The notes: generated by a model from the letters alone, not told the origin. DNA of 64,000 bases from Lysobacteraceae bacterium (GCA_003241895.1 QBLY01000002.1:62001-126000); one strand, 5' to 3'. Shown: positions 33,219-42,943, counted from the first letter of the stretch. Program-made: numbers and translations.

Positions 33219-36200
33219 TCAGTCGTCGAGGGTGAGGAGGGAGGCGTTGCCGCCGGCCGCCGTCGTGTTGACCGTGAGGGTGCGTTCGGAGGCGAAGCGC
33301 AGCAGGTAGTGCGGGCCGCCGGCCTTGGGGCCGGTGCCGCTCAGGCCTTCGCCGCCGAAGGGCTGCACGCCCACCACCGCGCCGATCTGGTTGCGGTTGA
33401 CGTAGCAGTTGCCCACTTTCACGGTGCGCGAGATCTTGTCGATGGTGGAATCGATGCGCGAGTGGATGCCCAGCGTCAGGCCGTAGCCGGTGGCGTTGAT
33501 GGCGGCCAGCACGTCGTCGAGCTTGTCGGCTTCGAAGCGGATCACGTGCAGCACCGGGCCGAACACTTCGCGGGTGAGCTGGGACAGCGACGAGAGTTCG
33601 TACGCGCGCGGCGCGAAGAACGAACCGTGCGCGGTGTCGGCGGGCAGCGCCACCGCCTTGATCAGCTTGGCCTCCCTGTCCATGCGCTCGGCGTGCGCGG
33701 CCAGGATCTTGCGCGCGTCCTCGTCGATCACCGGGCCCACGTCGGTGCTCAGCAGCGCCGGGTCGCCCACCACCAGTTCGTCCATGGCGCCGGCCAGCAT
33801 GTGGATCACCTTGTCGGCGATGTCGGCCTGCACGAACAGCACGCGCGCGGCCGAGCAGCGCTGGCCGGCGGAATCGAAGGCCGACGCCATCGCGTCCTTC
33901 ACCAGCTGCTCAGGCAGGGCGGACGAATCGGCGATCAGCGCGTTCTGGCCGCCGGTTTCAGCGATCAGCGCGGCGATGGAGGCGTTGCGCGCGGCCAGCG
34001 AGCGGTTGATCGCCCAGGCCGTGTCGGTGGAGCCGGTGAAGCACACGCCGGCCACGCGCGGGTCCTTGGTCAGCGCCGCGCCCACGGTGGCGCCGTCGCC
34101 GGGCAGGAACTGCAGTACGTCGCGCGGCACGCCGGCTTCATGCATCAGCTGGGTGGCGACGAACGCGGTGAGCGTGGTCTGCTCGGCCGGCTTGGCGATG
34201 ACGCTGTTGCCCGCCGCCAGCGCCGCGGCCACCTGGCCGACGTAGATGGCCAGCGGGAAATTCCACGGGCTGATGCACACGAACACGCCGCGGCCGTGCA
34301 GCCACAGCTCGTTGGACTCGCCGGTGGGGCCGGGCAGCTTTTCCGGCGCGCCGAACAGCTTGCGCGCCTGCAGCGCGTAATATCGCAGGAAGTCCACGGC
34401 TTCGCGCACTTCGGCCACCGAGGCCGACAGCGACTTGCCGGCTTCCTTGATGCACAGCGCCAGGAACTCGGGCGCGCGAGCTTCCATCAGGTCGGCGGCG
34501 TGTTCGAGGATCTTGGCGCGGCTGGCCGCGGGCATGCGGTCCCAGCCGTCCTGGGCGGCCACGGCGTTGGCCAGGGCTTTGTCCACCGCGGCGCCGTCGG
34601 CCGGCACCCACTGGCCGATGCGCTCGCGGCGGTCGGCCGGGTTGGTGACGGCCTGGGCCGCCGCCGAAGCCTTGGCACCCGGCACCAGCGGCGTCGCCTG
34701 CCAGTCCTTCACGGCCGCGTTGATGGAGCCGGCCAGCGCGGCCAGGGTGTCGTCGTTGGCGAGATTGGCGCCCATGGAATTGTTCCTTTCTTCGCCGTAC
34801 GACCGGAACAGGTCCAGCGGCTGGGGGATGCGGGGATGGGACTTGCTGTCGTAGCCGTCCACCATGGCGACCGGGTCGGCCACCAGGTCGGCCGGCGGCA
34901 GCGATTCGTCGGCGATGCGGTTGACGAAGCTGGAGTTGGCGCCGTTTTCCAGCAGGCGGCGCACCAGGTAGGGCAGCAGGTCTTCGTGCGAACCCACCGG
35001 CGCGTACACGCGGCAGGCCACGTTCAACTTGTCGGCCGGGATGACTTCGGCGTAAAGGTCGTCGCCCATGCCGTGCAGCTTCTGGTACTCGTAGCGCTGG
35101 CCCGCGGCGTACGCATGGATGGCGGCAATCGTCTGGGCGTTGTGGGTGGCGAACATCGGGTAGATCGCGTCCGACGCCTCCAGCATGCGGCGCGCGCAGG
35201 CCAGGTAGCTCACGTCGGTGTTGGCCTTGCGGGTGAACACCGGGTAGCCGGCGTAGCCCTCGGCCTGCGCCTTCTTGACCTCGCTGTCCCAGTAGGCGCC
35301 CTTCACCAGGCGCATGGGCATGCGGCGGCCGGTCTTGCGGGCCAGGTCGGCCAGGTAGTCGATCACGTAAGGCGCGCGCTTCTGGTAGGCCTGCACGGCC
35401 AGGCCGTAGCCCTCCCAGCCGTCCAGCGCCGGGTCGACGAACACGCCCGCGATCACGTCCAGGCTCAGCTCCAGCCGTTCGGACTCTTCGGCGTCGATGG
35501 TGAAGCCGATGCCCTGGGCCTTGGCCAGCTTGGCCAGTCCAAGCACCCGCGGGATCAGTTCGGCGTGCACGCGGGCGCGCTTGGCCAGCTCATAGCGCGG
35601 GTGCAGGGCCGACAGCTTCACGGAAATGGAGGGTGCGTTGAGCACGTCGGCATAGGGGCCGCCGGCGCCGATCGCGCCGATGGCGTCGCGATAGGCCGCG
35701 AAGTAGCGGTCGGCGTCGGCCTGGGTGAACGCGGCCTCGCCCAGCATGTCGAACGAATACAGGTACTGGGCCTGGTCGCCCTTGCGGCTGCGCTCCAGCG
35801 CTTCGGCAATGGTGCGGCCCATGACGAACTGGTGGCCCATGATCCGCATCGCCTGGCGCACGGCCAGGCGGATGGCGGGCTCGCCGGCCCGGCCCACCAG
35901 CCGGCGGAAGGCGCCCACGGCGTTGCGGCGGGTCTCGTCGGCCAGGTTCACCATGCGGCCGGTCAGCATCAGGCCCCAGGTGGAGGCGTTCACCAGCACC
36001 GAGCTGGACTGGCCCATGTGGCGGTCCCAGTCGGCGTCGCCCATCTTGTCGCGGATCAGTTTGTCGGCGGTGGCGCGGTCGGGGATGCGCAGCAGGGCCT
36101 CGGCCACGCACATCAACAGCACGCCCTCCTCACTGGACAGATCGTACTGGCGCATGAAGGCTTCAACCATCCCCGGGTCGGCCGATCGCACCCGCGTACG

Positions 36201-36374
36201 CTGCACCAGCGACACGGCCAGGGCCTGGACGCGGGCCTGTTCAGCATCGGGCAGCCGCGCCTGGGCCAACAGCTCGGCCAAGTGCTCGGCCTCGTCGCGA
36301 TGGAAGGCGGCAGTGATCCGGGCACGCAGCTGGGAAGGCGCGCTGGGCAGTTCAGGACTCAGGATCAGGGTCAC
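33219..36374 (-). CDS. putA: Bifunctional proline dehydrogenase / L-glutamate gamma-semialdehyde dehydrogenase
   Basis: Protein of 1051 residues from GTG 36374. The N-terminal part is the FAD-dependent proline dehydrogenase barrel, with RLVKGAYWDSEVKKAQ and GMGDDLYAE. The C-terminal part is the NAD-dependent P5C dehydrogenase, with ISPWNFPLAIYVGQ, CFTGST, ETGGQNALI and catalytic Cys in SAGQRCSAARV. There is no ribbon-helix-helix domain at the N-terminus, so unlike E. coli PutA it should not act as a repressor. Oxidises proline to glutamate at the membrane. Divergent from the cytochrome oxidase genes. Confidence 0.97.
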   Translation of the reverse strand: MTLILSPELPSAPSQLRARITAAFHRDEAEHLAELLAQARLPDAEQARVQALAVSLVQRTRVRSADPGMVEAFMRQYDLSSEEGVLLMCVAEALLRIPDRATADKLIRDKMGDADWDRHMGQSSSVLVNASTWGLMLTGRMVNLADETRRNAVGAFRRLVGRAGEPAIRLAVRQAMRIMGHQFVMGRTIAEALERSRKGDQAQYLYSFDMLGEAAFTQADADRYFAAYRDAIGAIGAGGPYADVLNAPSISVKLSALHPRYELAKRARVHAELIPRVLGLAKLAKAQGIGFTIDAEESERLELSLDVIAGVFVDPALDGWEGYGLAVQAYQKRAPYVIDYLADLARKTGRRMPMRLVKGAYWDSEVKKAQAEGYAGYPVFTRKANTDVSYLACARRMLEASDAIYPMFATHNAQTIAAIHAYAAGQRYEYQKLHGMGDDLYAEVIPADKLNVACRVYAPVGSHEDLLPYLVRRLLENGANSSFVNRIADESLPPADLVADPVAMVDGYDSKSHPRIPQPLDLFRSYGEERNNSMGANLANDDTLAALAGSINAAVKDWQATPLVPGAKASAAAQAVTNPADRRERIGQWVPADGAAVDKALANAVAAQDGWDRMPAASRAKILEHAADLMEARAPEFLALCIKEAGKSLSASVAEVREAVDFLRYYALQARKLFGAPEKLPGPTGESNELWLHGRGVFVCISPWNFPLAIYVGQVAAALAAGNSVIAKPAEQTTLTAFVATQLMHEAGVPRDVLQFLPGDGATVGAALTKDPRVAGVCFTGSTDTAWAINRSLAARNASIAALIAETGGQNALIADSSALPEQLVKDAMASAFDSAGQRCSAARVLFVQADIADKVIHMLAGAMDELVVGDPALLSTDVGPVIDEDARKILAAHAERMDREAKLIKAVALPADTAHGSFFAPRAYELSSLSQLTREVFGPVLHVIRFEADKLDDVLAAINATGYGLTLGIHSRIDSTIDKISRTVKVGNCYVNRNQIGAVVGVQPFGGEGLSGTGPKAGGPHYLLRFASERTLTVNTTAAGGNASLLTLDD

Positions 36375-36514
36375 GGGGGTCCAGGGGCGGGGCAGCGCGG
36401 GTGGGCGCAGGAAGCCGGATTCTAGTGCCCCGCGCGTGGGCGCGGAACCCCGCCCCCTTTACGGCCTTCTTCACGAAGCTGGCGGCGACGGACCGAGCGT
36501 ATGGATGAATTGGC

Positions 36515-36544
36515 TTGCCGCGCCAGTCCGCGGGCAGCTAAAAT
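36515..36544 (+). promoter_or_regulatory. Promoter of the cytochrome oxidase operon
   Basis: -35 TTGCCG (36515-36520), 18-bp spacer, -10 TAAAAT (36539-36544). The transcript would start near 36551, about 29 bases before the GTG at 36580. A minus-strand TAGAAT at 36412-36417 is a candidate -10 element for putA. Confidence 0.55.
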
Positions 36545-36579
36545 TGCCGGGTTTCCGACGCAGGTCGCAGGTCTTCCGC

Positions 36580-37086
36580 GTGATCGAACTCGTTGCAGCG
36601 GTGCCGTCAGGTCCCGGAGCCGTCCTGGTGCTCCGCCCCCAACGTGCCCTGAGCGCGGGCCAGTTCGCGGGCTTGGCCGTCGGTCTGTCCCTTGGCACCT
36701 TCGGGGTGGCGGGGTACGCCTTCTTCCAGGGCAATGTGTTTGCCCCGGTTTTCGCCCTGCTGGATGTGGCTTTCATCGCCGCTGTGCTTCGATGGGTGTG
36801 GCGGCAGGGCGACCGCTTCGAGGAAATCGCGCTGGACGAGCGCAGCCTCGAGGTCCGTCGCTCGGCGCAGCCGGAGCCGGCTTTCAAGTCCCACCCGTTC
36901 TGGGTGCGGCTGGAAGTGGAGGGCGGCGAAGGCAGGGAAAGGATTTTGCTGGGCTCGCACGGCCGGCAGGTGGAAGTCGGGTCGTTCCTCTCGCACGAGG
37001 AGCGCCGCGACCTGGCCACCCGATTGAAAAGATTGCTGGCGTCGGCCTCGGGTCGGAGCCAGATCGAAGACCATACGTTGGGGTAA
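36580..37086 (+). CDS. DUF2244 family membrane protein
   Basis: Protein of 168 residues from GTG 36580; an ATG at 36505 would add 25 residues but lies upstream of the promoter found here. It has two adjacent membrane helices (about residues 28-47 and 51-68). The cytoplasmic part has SLEVRRSAQPEPAFKSHPFW and FLSHEERRDLATRLKRLL, typical of DUF2244. The family is often next to cytochrome oxidase genes in proteobacteria, as here, only 6 bp before ctaC, but has no proven role. Confidence 0.88.
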   Translation: MIELVAAVPSGPGAVLVLRPQRALSAGQFAGLAVGLSLGTFGVAGYAFFQGNVFAPVFALLDVAFIAAVLRWVWRQGDRFEEIALDERSLEVRRSAQPEPAFKSHPFWVRLEVEGGEGRERILLGSHGRQVEVGSFLSHEERRDLATRLKRLLASASGRSQIEDHTLG

Positions 37087-37092
37087 GTTCGG

Positions 37093-37998
37093 ATGAATGC
37101 AGCGATGAAAGCAGCGCGCGCCACCCAGGTCGGCCTGGCACGCATCACCACCGGCGTATTCGCCGTCATGGCCAGCTCGGTGGCCTTGGCGAGCTTGGAG
37201 CCGCAGCGGTGGCAGCTGAACATGACGCCGGGCGTGACCCGCACGGCGGAGAACGCCTACCAAATGCACATGATGATGCTGTGGATCTGCGTGGTCATCG
37301 GCGTGATCGTGTTCGGCGCGATGGCCTACGCCATGGTCAAGTTCCGCAAGTCCAAGGGCGCCAAGCCCGACGTCGACTTCACCCACTCCACCAAGCTCGA
37401 GATCATCTGGACCGTGGTGCCGATCATCATCCTGGTGGTGATGGCCGTGCCGGCCACCATCAAGGTGATCGAGCAGTACGACACCAAGGGCCACGAGATG
37501 ACCGTCAAGGTCACCGGCTACCAGTGGATGTGGCGCTACGAGATCGTCGGCGAGGACGTCAACTTCATCAGCCGCCTCGACCGCGAATCCGACCGCATAC
37601 GCCAGAGCGGCGAGCGTCCCACCGCCGAGTCCTCGCCGCACTACCTGCGTGAAGTGGACCGCGTGCTGGTGCTGCCCACCGACACCAAGATCCGCTTCGT
37701 GGTGACCGCCGACGACGTCATCCACGCGTGGTGGGTGCCGGCCCTGGGCTGGAAGCAGGACGCCATCCCGGGCGTGATCAACGAAGCCTGGACCCAGATC
37801 CGCGAGCCGGGCACCTACCGTGGCGTCTGCGCCGAGCTTTGCGGCAAGGACCATGGCTTCATGCCGATCGTCGTCAAGGCCGTCCCGCGCGGTGAATACG
37901 ACGCGTGGCTCGCCGCCCAGAAGGCCGGCGACCTAGTTGAAGCCGCCCGCATAGCCGCCAGCACCCCCGCCACCGCGAAAGCGGTTGGCGAGGGCTGA
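37093..37998 (+). CDS. ctaC: Cytochrome c oxidase subunit II
   Basis: Protein of 301 residues. A cleavable or anchoring N-terminal segment is followed by two membrane helices (about 58-80 and 99-118). The periplasmic cupredoxin domain binds the dinuclear CuA centre through H in VIHAWWVP and the block CAELCGKDHGFM. The aromatic patch YQWMWRYE relays electrons. It accepts electrons from cytochrome c. No fused cytochrome c domain. First structural subunit of the operon. Confidence 0.97.
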   Translation: MNAAMKAARATQVGLARITTGVFAVMASSVALASLEPQRWQLNMTPGVTRTAENAYQMHMMMLWICVVIGVIVFGAMAYAMVKFRKSKGAKPDVDFTHSTKLEIIWTVVPIIILVVMAVPATIKVIEQYDTKGHEMTVKVTGYQWMWRYEIVGEDVNFISRLDRESDRIRQSGERPTAESSPHYLREVDRVLVLPTDTKIRFVVTADDVIHAWWVPALGWKQDAIPGVINEAWTQIREPGTYRGVCAELCGKDHGFMPIVVKAVPRGEYDAWLAAQKAGDLVEAARIAASTPATAKAVGEG

Positions 37999-38024
37999 AA
38001 GAATCCAGATAGAGGCACTTGACC

Positions 38025-39656
38025 ATGGCTAACTACGACACTGCCCACGCCGACGACCATCACGGCGAGCCGAAGCAGGGTTTCATCCAGCGTTGGTTGT
38101 ATTCGACCAACCACAAGGACATCGGCACCCTTTACCTGGTGTTCTCGCTGGTGATGTTCTTCATCGGCGGCTCGATGGCGCTCGTCATCCGGGCCGAACT
38201 CTTCCAGCCCGGCCTGCAGCTGGTCGAGCCCGAGTTCTTCAACCAGATGACCACCATGCATGCGCTGGTGATGATCTTCGGCGCCGTCATGCCCGCGTTC
38301 GTGGGCCTGGCCAACTGGATGATCCCGCTGATGATCGGCGCGCCCGACATGGCGCTGCCGCGCATGAACAACTGGTCCTTCTGGATCATGCCGTTCGCCT
38401 TCATCCTGCTGATGATGCCGCTGATCCTGTACTTCTTCGGCATCGGCGGCGGCGCCCCGGCCGGCGGCTGGACGCTGTACCCGCCGCTGTCGCTGCAGGG
38501 CGGCTCCAGCACCGCGTTCACCATCTTCGCCATCCACCTGATGGGCATCAGCTCGATCATGGGCGCCATCAACATCATCGCCACCATCCTCAACATGCGC
38601 GCCCCGGGCGTTGACCTGCTGAAGATGCCGATCTTCGTCTGGACCTGGCTGATCACCGCCTTCCTGCTGATCGCGGTGATGCCGGTGCTGGCGGGTGCGG
38701 TGACGATGCTGCTGACCGACAAGTTCTTCGGCACCAGCTTCTTCAACGCCGCCGGCGGCGGTGACCCGGTGATGTACCAGCACATCTTCTGGTTCTTCGG
38801 GCACCCCGAGGTCTACATCATGATCCTGCCGGCGTTCGGCATCGTGTCGGAAATCATCCCGACCTTCGCCCGCAAGCCGCTGTTCGGCTACCAGGCCATG
38901 GTGTACGCCACCGCGTCCATCGCCTTCCTGTCGTTCATCGTCTGGGCCCACCACATGTTCACCGTGGGCATGCCCTTGGGCGGCGAGCTCTACTTCATGT
39001 ACGCCACGATGCTGATCGCCATCCCCACCGGCGTGAAGGTGTTCAACTGGGTGACCACGATGTGGCGAGGGTCACTGACCTTCGAGACGCCCATGCTGTT
39101 CGCGCTCGGCTTCGTCATCATGTTCACCATAGGCGGCTTCTCCGGCCTGATGCTGGCGATCGTGCCGGCCGACTTCCAGTACCACGACACCTACTTCGTG
39201 GTGGCGCACTTCCACTACGTGCTGGTCACCGGCTCGGTGTTCGGCATCATGGCCGGCGTGTACTACTGGCTGCCCAAGTGGACCGGCCACATGTACAACG
39301 AGCGCCTGGGCAAGATCCACTTCTGGATGTCCACGTTCTTCGTGAACCTGCTGTTCTTCCCGCAGCACTTCCTGGGCCTGGCCGGCATGCAGCGCCGCGT
39401 GCCCGACTACAACGTGGCCTTCGCCGACTTCAACCAGTGGTCCACCATCGGCGGCTTCGGTTTCGGCATCAGCCAGCTGCTGTTCGCCTACATCGTCTGG
39501 AAGTGCGCCCACGGTGGCGTCAAGGCCGAAGCCCGCTCGTGGGAAAGCGCCAAGGGCCTGGAGTGGACGGTGCCTTCGCCGGCCCCGCACCACACCTTCA
39601 CGCAGCCGCCGGTGATCCGCAACGGTGACCTGGCCCACGGCGACATCACCCACTGA
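38025..39656 (+). CDS. ctaD: Cytochrome c oxidase subunit I
   Basis: Protein of 543 residues with 12 membrane helices. The heme a ligand is in [16 protein letters not shown], the CuB/Tyr site in [17 protein letters not shown] with HHMFTVGM for the other CuB histidines, and heme a3/a ligands in [10 protein letters not shown]. It is an aa3-type oxidase with the expected tyrosine after GHPEV. ATG 38025 follows AGAGG by 9 bases; a TTG at 38019 is unlikely. Reduces oxygen and pumps protons. Confidence 0.98.
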   Translation: MANYDTAHADDHHGEPKQGFIQRWLYSTNHKDIGTLYLVFSLVMFFIGGSMALVIRAELFQPGLQLVEPEFFNQMTTMHALVMIFGAVMPAFVGLANWMIPLMIGAPDMALPRMNNWSFWIMPFAFILLMMPLILYFFGIGGGAPAGGWTLYPPLSLQGGSSTAFTIFAIHLMGISSIMGAINIIATILNMRAPGVDLLKMPIFVWTWLITAFLLIAVMPVLAGAVTMLLTDKFFGTSFFNAAGGGDPVMYQHIFWFFGHPEVYIMILPAFGIVSEIIPTFARKPLFGYQAMVYATASIAFLSFIVWAHHMFTVGMPLGGELYFMYATMLIAIPTGVKVFNWVTTMWRGSLTFETPMLFALGFVIMFTIGGFSGLMLAIVPADFQYHDTYFVVAHFHYVLVTGSVFGIMAGVYYWLPKWTGHMYNERLGKIHFWMSTFFVNLLFFPQHFLGLAGMQRRVPDYNVAFADFNQWSTIGGFGFGISQLLFAYIVWKCAHGGVKAEARSWESAKGLEWTVPSPAPHHTFTQPPVIRNGDLAHGDITH

Positions 39657-39662
39657 GGACCT

Positions 39663-39684
39663 GCGGCGCCCCCCGGGGCGCCGC
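39663..39684 (+). other. GC hairpin after ctaD
   Basis: GCGGCGCCCC, CC, GGGGCGCCGC: a 10-bp stem with at least a two-base loop. It lies 7 bp after the ctaD stop and 9 bp before the next ATG. It may protect the upstream mRNA end or adjust expression of downstream assembly genes. No T-run. Confidence 0.6.
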
Positions 39685-39693
39685 GCACCCGAC

Positions 39694-39822
39694 ATGACCC
39701 ATCCCCCGGAAAAGCCAGATCCCCTGAACAGCCGCCGCGGCGTGCGCATCACTGCGTGGGCGGTGGGCCTGTTGGCGGTGGGCATCTACGCCACCTTCCT
39801 GCTCGCGGTGATGCTGCCATGA
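39694..39822 (+). CDS. Cytochrome oxidase small assembly protein
   Basis: Protein of 42 residues, [20 protein letters not shown] then one membrane helix ([20 protein letters not shown]). Short single-helix proteins occur at this exact place between ctaD and ctaG in many beta- and gammaproteobacteria. Its stop overlaps the ctaG start (ATGA). Function inferred from position and topology. Confidence 0.75.
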   Translation: MTHPPEKPDPLNSRRGVRITAWAVGLLAVGIYATFLLAVMLP

Positions 39823-40403
39823 CCTCGCCCGCGATCAAATCCAGCCTGCGCACCATCGCCCTGGTGTCGCTGGCCTCGTTCGTGGCCACCTTCGCGCTGG
39901 TGCCGCTGTACTACATCGCCTGCGAGAAGGTGTTCGGCATCAAGCTCGAATCGGGCCCCACCGACGAAGCGCAGGTGGCGGGCATGGTGGTGGATGAATC
40001 GCGCACCATCCTGGTGGAGTTCGACGGCACCGTGAATTCCAAGCTGCCCTGGGCCTTCAAGCCCCAGCAGCTGACCATGCAGGTGCACCCGGGCCGGCAG
40101 TACGAAGCCAACTACATCGCCCGCAACACCTCCGACCACCCGATCGTCGGCAACGCCGCGCCATCGGTGGCGCCGTCCACGGCGTCGACGTTCTTCAGCA
40201 AGACCGAGTGCTTCTGCTTCACCGAGCAGCTGCTCAACGCCGGCGAAGAGCGCTTGATGCCGGTGCGCTTCATCGTCGACCCGGACCTGCCGGCCCACAT
40301 CAGCACCATCACGCTGTCCTATACTTTCTTCAGCAACGACGCGGCCACGGCCCGGATCGTCGCGGCACCGGCCCCGCCGGCCGCCGCCCGCACCGCGCCC
40401 TGA
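39819..40403 (+). CDS. ctaG: Cytochrome c oxidase assembly protein CtaG/Cox11
   Basis: Protein of 194 residues with one N-terminal membrane helix and a periplasmic domain. The copper-binding pair is in [10 protein letters not shown] (CFCF motif), with another cysteine in [11 protein letters not shown] just after the helix. Delivers copper to the CuB site of subunit I. Coupled to the preceding small gene by ATGA. Confidence 0.96.
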   Translation: MTSPAIKSSLRTIALVSLASFVATFALVPLYYIACEKVFGIKLESGPTDEAQVAGMVVDESRTILVEFDGTVNSKLPWAFKPQQLTMQVHPGRQYEANYIARNTSDHPIVGNAAPSVAPSTASTFFSKTECFCFTEQLLNAGEERLMPVRFIVDPDLPAHISTITLSYTFFSNDAATARIVAAPAPPAAARTAP

Positions 40404-40437
40404 CCGACGGCCTTACAGGAAATACCCGGGGAACCCC

Positions 40438-41313
40438 ATGGCACAGACCCACGACGATCCGAACGTTTACTACGTCCCGCACCACAGCCCGTGGCCCTTC
40501 GTCGGGTCCATCACCCTGTTCATCACCATGGTGGGCGTGGCCAACTGGTTCAACGGCCACGCCTGGGGTGAGCCGGTGTTCTTCATCGGTTTCATCGCCA
40601 CGCTGGCGGTGCTGTTCGCCTGGTTCGGCAACGTCATTTCCGAGTCCATCGCCGGCAGGTACAACGAGCAGGTCGACGCCTCGTTCCGCATGGGCATGAT
40701 GTGGTTCATCTTCTCGGAAGTGATGTTCTTCGCGGCCTTCTTCGGCGCCTTGTTCTATGCCCGCGAGTTCTCGCTGCCGTGGCTGTCGGGCGAGGGTGAC
40801 GGCGCGCTGACCAACCAGTTCCTGTGGGACGGCTTCATCGCCGGTTGGCCTAGCAGCGGCCCGGCCGAGCTGGGCGGTGCGTTCCAGACCATCTCGGCCT
40901 GGGGCCTGCCGCTGATCAATACCCTGATCCTGCTGGCATCGGGCATCACCATCACCATCGCCCACCATGCGCTCAAGGCCGGCCATCGCAGGGCGCTGCT
41001 GGTGTGGCTGGGTGCAACGGTGCTGCTGGGCAGCATCTTCCTGTTCTACCAGGGCGTGGAGTACGTCCACGCCTACCGCGACCTCAACCTCACGCTGGGT
41101 TCGGGCATCTACGGTTCCACCTTCTTCATGCTCACCGGCTTCCACGGCATGCATGTGTTCCTGGGCACGCTGATGCTGGCGATCATCTGGCTGCGCTGCC
41201 TGAAGGGGCACTTCAGCAAGGACCATCACTTCGGCTTCGAGGCGGTGGCCTGGTACTGGCACTTCGTGGACGTGGTCTGGCTGATCCTGTTCCTGTTCAT
41301 CTACGTGGTCTGA
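40438..41313 (+). CDS. ctaE: Cytochrome c oxidase subunit III
   Basis: Protein of 291 residues with seven membrane helices. Characteristic blocks are WFIFSEVMFFAAFFGALFYA, ITIAHHALKAGHRRALL, GVEYVHAYRDLNLTLGSGIY and FEAVAWYWHFVDVVWLILFL. Stabilises the core and proton uptake. Followed by a REP element cluster before the next genes. Confidence 0.97.
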   Translation: MAQTHDDPNVYYVPHHSPWPFVGSITLFITMVGVANWFNGHAWGEPVFFIGFIATLAVLFAWFGNVISESIAGRYNEQVDASFRMGMMWFIFSEVMFFAAFFGALFYAREFSLPWLSGEGDGALTNQFLWDGFIAGWPSSGPAELGGAFQTISAWGLPLINTLILLASGITITIAHHALKAGHRRALLVWLGATVLLGSIFLFYQGVEYVHAYRDLNLTLGSGIYGSTFFMLTGFHGMHVFLGTLMLAIIWLRCLKGHFSKDHHFGFEAVAWYWHFVDVVWLILFLFIYVV

Positions 41314-41323
41314 ACAAACCCCC

Positions 41324-41413
41324 GTAGGAGGGCCTTCAGGCCCGATGCTCTGTGGGAGGGACTTCAGTCCCGATGCCCTCCGAAGGGCCATCGGGACTGA
41401 AGTCCCTCCCACA
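41324..41413. repeat. REP-like element cluster
   Basis: One half element (GTAGGAGGGCCTTCAGGCCC at 41324-41343) followed by a full hairpin with perfect 25-base arms (TGTGGGAGGGACTTCAGTCC at 41351 onward, its complement ending at 41413). The GTGGGAGGGACTTCAGTCCC core is the abundant REP unit of Lysobacter and relatives. It lies between ctaE and a convergent small gene and may end transcription from both. Confidence 0.92.
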
Positions 41414-41423
41414 AGTCTTTATG

Positions 41424-41648
41424 TCAGCCGCCGATGCCGTGCGGCTTGACCACGCCGGTGAGGATGCCGGCCACGACCAGCAGAATCAGCGCCACCGACA
41501 GGCCGATGCGCCACGTCAGCGACTTCACGGTGCGGTCGGTCTTGCCCTTGTCCACCATCATGTAATAAAGGCCGGCACCGAGGTTCCAGAGGATCAGTAT
41601 CAGGAAAGCAATGATGAGCAGCGTCTGCACGGGGTTGGTCCGGGTCAT
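41424..41648 (-). CDS. Twin transmembrane protein (DUF2909)
   Basis: Protein of 74 residues from ATG 41648. Two helices (about 10-30 and 49-68: IIAFLILILWNLGAGLYYM and GLSVALILLVVAGILTGVV) are joined by the short loop VDKGKTDRTVKSLTWR. This matches the DUF2909 twin-helix family, often beside SURF1. It is the only minus-strand gene within the oxidase cluster and is divergent from SURF1 with a 39-bp gap. Confidence 0.85.
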   Translation of the reverse strand: MTRTNPVQTLLIIAFLILILWNLGAGLYYMMVDKGKTDRTVKSLTWRIGLSVALILLVVAGILTGVVKPHGIGG

Positions 41649-41687
41649 GGTCAGGCCGGCATTATCCGCCGGTCGGGCGCGATTGAC

Positions 41688-42395
41688 GTGAAACCACGGC
41701 TGGTCCTGAGCGTCCTGGGCCTGTGCCTGGTGCTGCTGTTCGCGGCGCTGGGCCGCTGGCAGCTGGACCGGGAAGCCAGCAAGCGCCTGCAGCTGGCCGA
41801 GGCCGCGGCAGCGCTGGCGGCGCCGGCAGAGCCACTGGCCGCCGCGTCGCGCCTGGCGGCGGCCGCGCCGGCCAAGGTCGCGGGCGAGGGTTTCTTCATC
41901 CCGACACCGCGCCTGCTGCTGGACAATCAACGCCGTGGTTCGCAGGTGGGCGTCCGGCTGTATTGCGGGTTCCAGCCCGAGGGCGGGCAGGCGCTGCTGG
42001 TGGACATGGGCTGGCTGCCGTTGGCGCCCAACCGCGCCATGCCCGGCGCGCTGTGCCCGGTCGGTGATTTCACGCTGGCCGGCCTGCTGGTGCCGCCGCC
42101 GGCCGCCGGGCTGCCGATGGGCCCGGGGCTGGTGGAGCTGCCCGACACGCTGGGTTGGCTGGCGACGCGGCTCGAGCTCGATGCGGTGTCGACCGCATGG
42201 CGGCTGGACGCGCCGCTTGCGGCCCGCGTGCTGCGCCTGGACCCGGCGCTGCCGATCGGCCACGAGCGCGACCTCGAGCTGCTGGCCAACACGCTGCCGC
42301 CCGAGAAACACCGCGGCTACGCCATCCAGTGGTTCGGGATGGCGATCGCCATGCTCATCATCATCTTGGTACTCAACTTCCGCAGGCGCCCATGA
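41688..42395 (+). CDS. SURF1 family cytochrome oxidase assembly protein
   Basis: Protein of 235 residues from GTG 41688. One membrane helix at each end (LVLSVLGLCLVLLFAALGRW and WFGMAIAMLIIILVLNF) with a periplasmic loop, as in SURF1/Shy1. The N-terminal GRWQLDREASKR motif and the C-terminal RGYAIQWFGMA are family hallmarks. Aids heme a3 insertion. Its stop overlaps the next start (ATGA). Confidence 0.93.
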   Translation: MKPRLVLSVLGLCLVLLFAALGRWQLDREASKRLQLAEAAAALAAPAEPLAAASRLAAAAPAKVAGEGFFIPTPRLLLDNQRRGSQVGVRLYCGFQPEGGQALLVDMGWLPLAPNRAMPGALCPVGDFTLAGLLVPPPAAGLPMGPGLVELPDTLGWLATRLELDAVSTAWRLDAPLAARVLRLDPALPIGHERDLELLANTLPPEKHRGYAIQWFGMAIAMLIIILVLNFRRRP

Positions 42396-42943
42396 ATACG
42401 CCCAACCAGACCCGCTCGCGCATCACACTGTTCGTCGTTGCGACGATGTTCCTCGGCAGCTTCGGCGTGGCCGCAGGGCTGTTCTTCGGCGGCTGGAAGC
42501 CGACGCATACCCGCAACGTCGGCGAAATGCTCAGCCCCTATCCCGACCTGCGCCCCGTGGCGCTGCAGCGCGCCGACGGCGAGGCCTGGCAATGGCAGCC
42601 AGCGTCGCGCCACTGGCACATCGTCGTTGCGCCTCCCACCGACTGCGGAACGCCCTGCCTGCAGATGCTCGACACGCTGCAGCGGGTGTGGGTGTCCGAG
42701 GGCCGGCACTCCGGCAAGCTCAAAGTGCTGTGGTTCGGCGAACTGCCGTCTGGTGCGCCGCGGTTCAACGGGCTGGTGCCGATGCAGGCCAGCGCCGGAC
42801 TGCAGGCGCTGCTTCCCGACCAGGCGCGCGCCGATGCGCTGCCGGTCTACCTGGCCGATCCCAACGGCTATCTCGTCTTGCGCTATGCCCCGGGCTTCAA
42901 CCCCTCGGGCCTGCGCAAGGATCTCGGACGTGTGTTGAAGTAG
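42392..42943 (+). CDS. SCO-like, CxxxC thioredoxin-fold protein of the oxidase cluster
   Basis: Protein of 183 residues with one N-terminal membrane helix (about 12-34) and a periplasmic domain. The redox motif is Cys85-Gly-Thr-Pro-Cys89, the CxxxC spacing of SCO copper chaperones. The late histidine ligand of true SCO proteins is not seen near the C-terminus, so it may act as a thiol reductase instead of a copper carrier. Coupled to SURF1 by ATGA and followed by ctaA after 7 bp. Confidence 0.75.
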   Translation: MNTPNQTRSRITLFVVATMFLGSFGVAAGLFFGGWKPTHTRNVGEMLSPYPDLRPVALQRADGEAWQWQPASRHWHIVVAPPTDCGTPCLQMLDTLQRVWVSEGRHSGKLKVLWFGELPSGAPRFNGLVPMQASAGLQALLPDQARADALPVYLADPNGYLVLRYAPGFNPSGLRKDLGRVLK

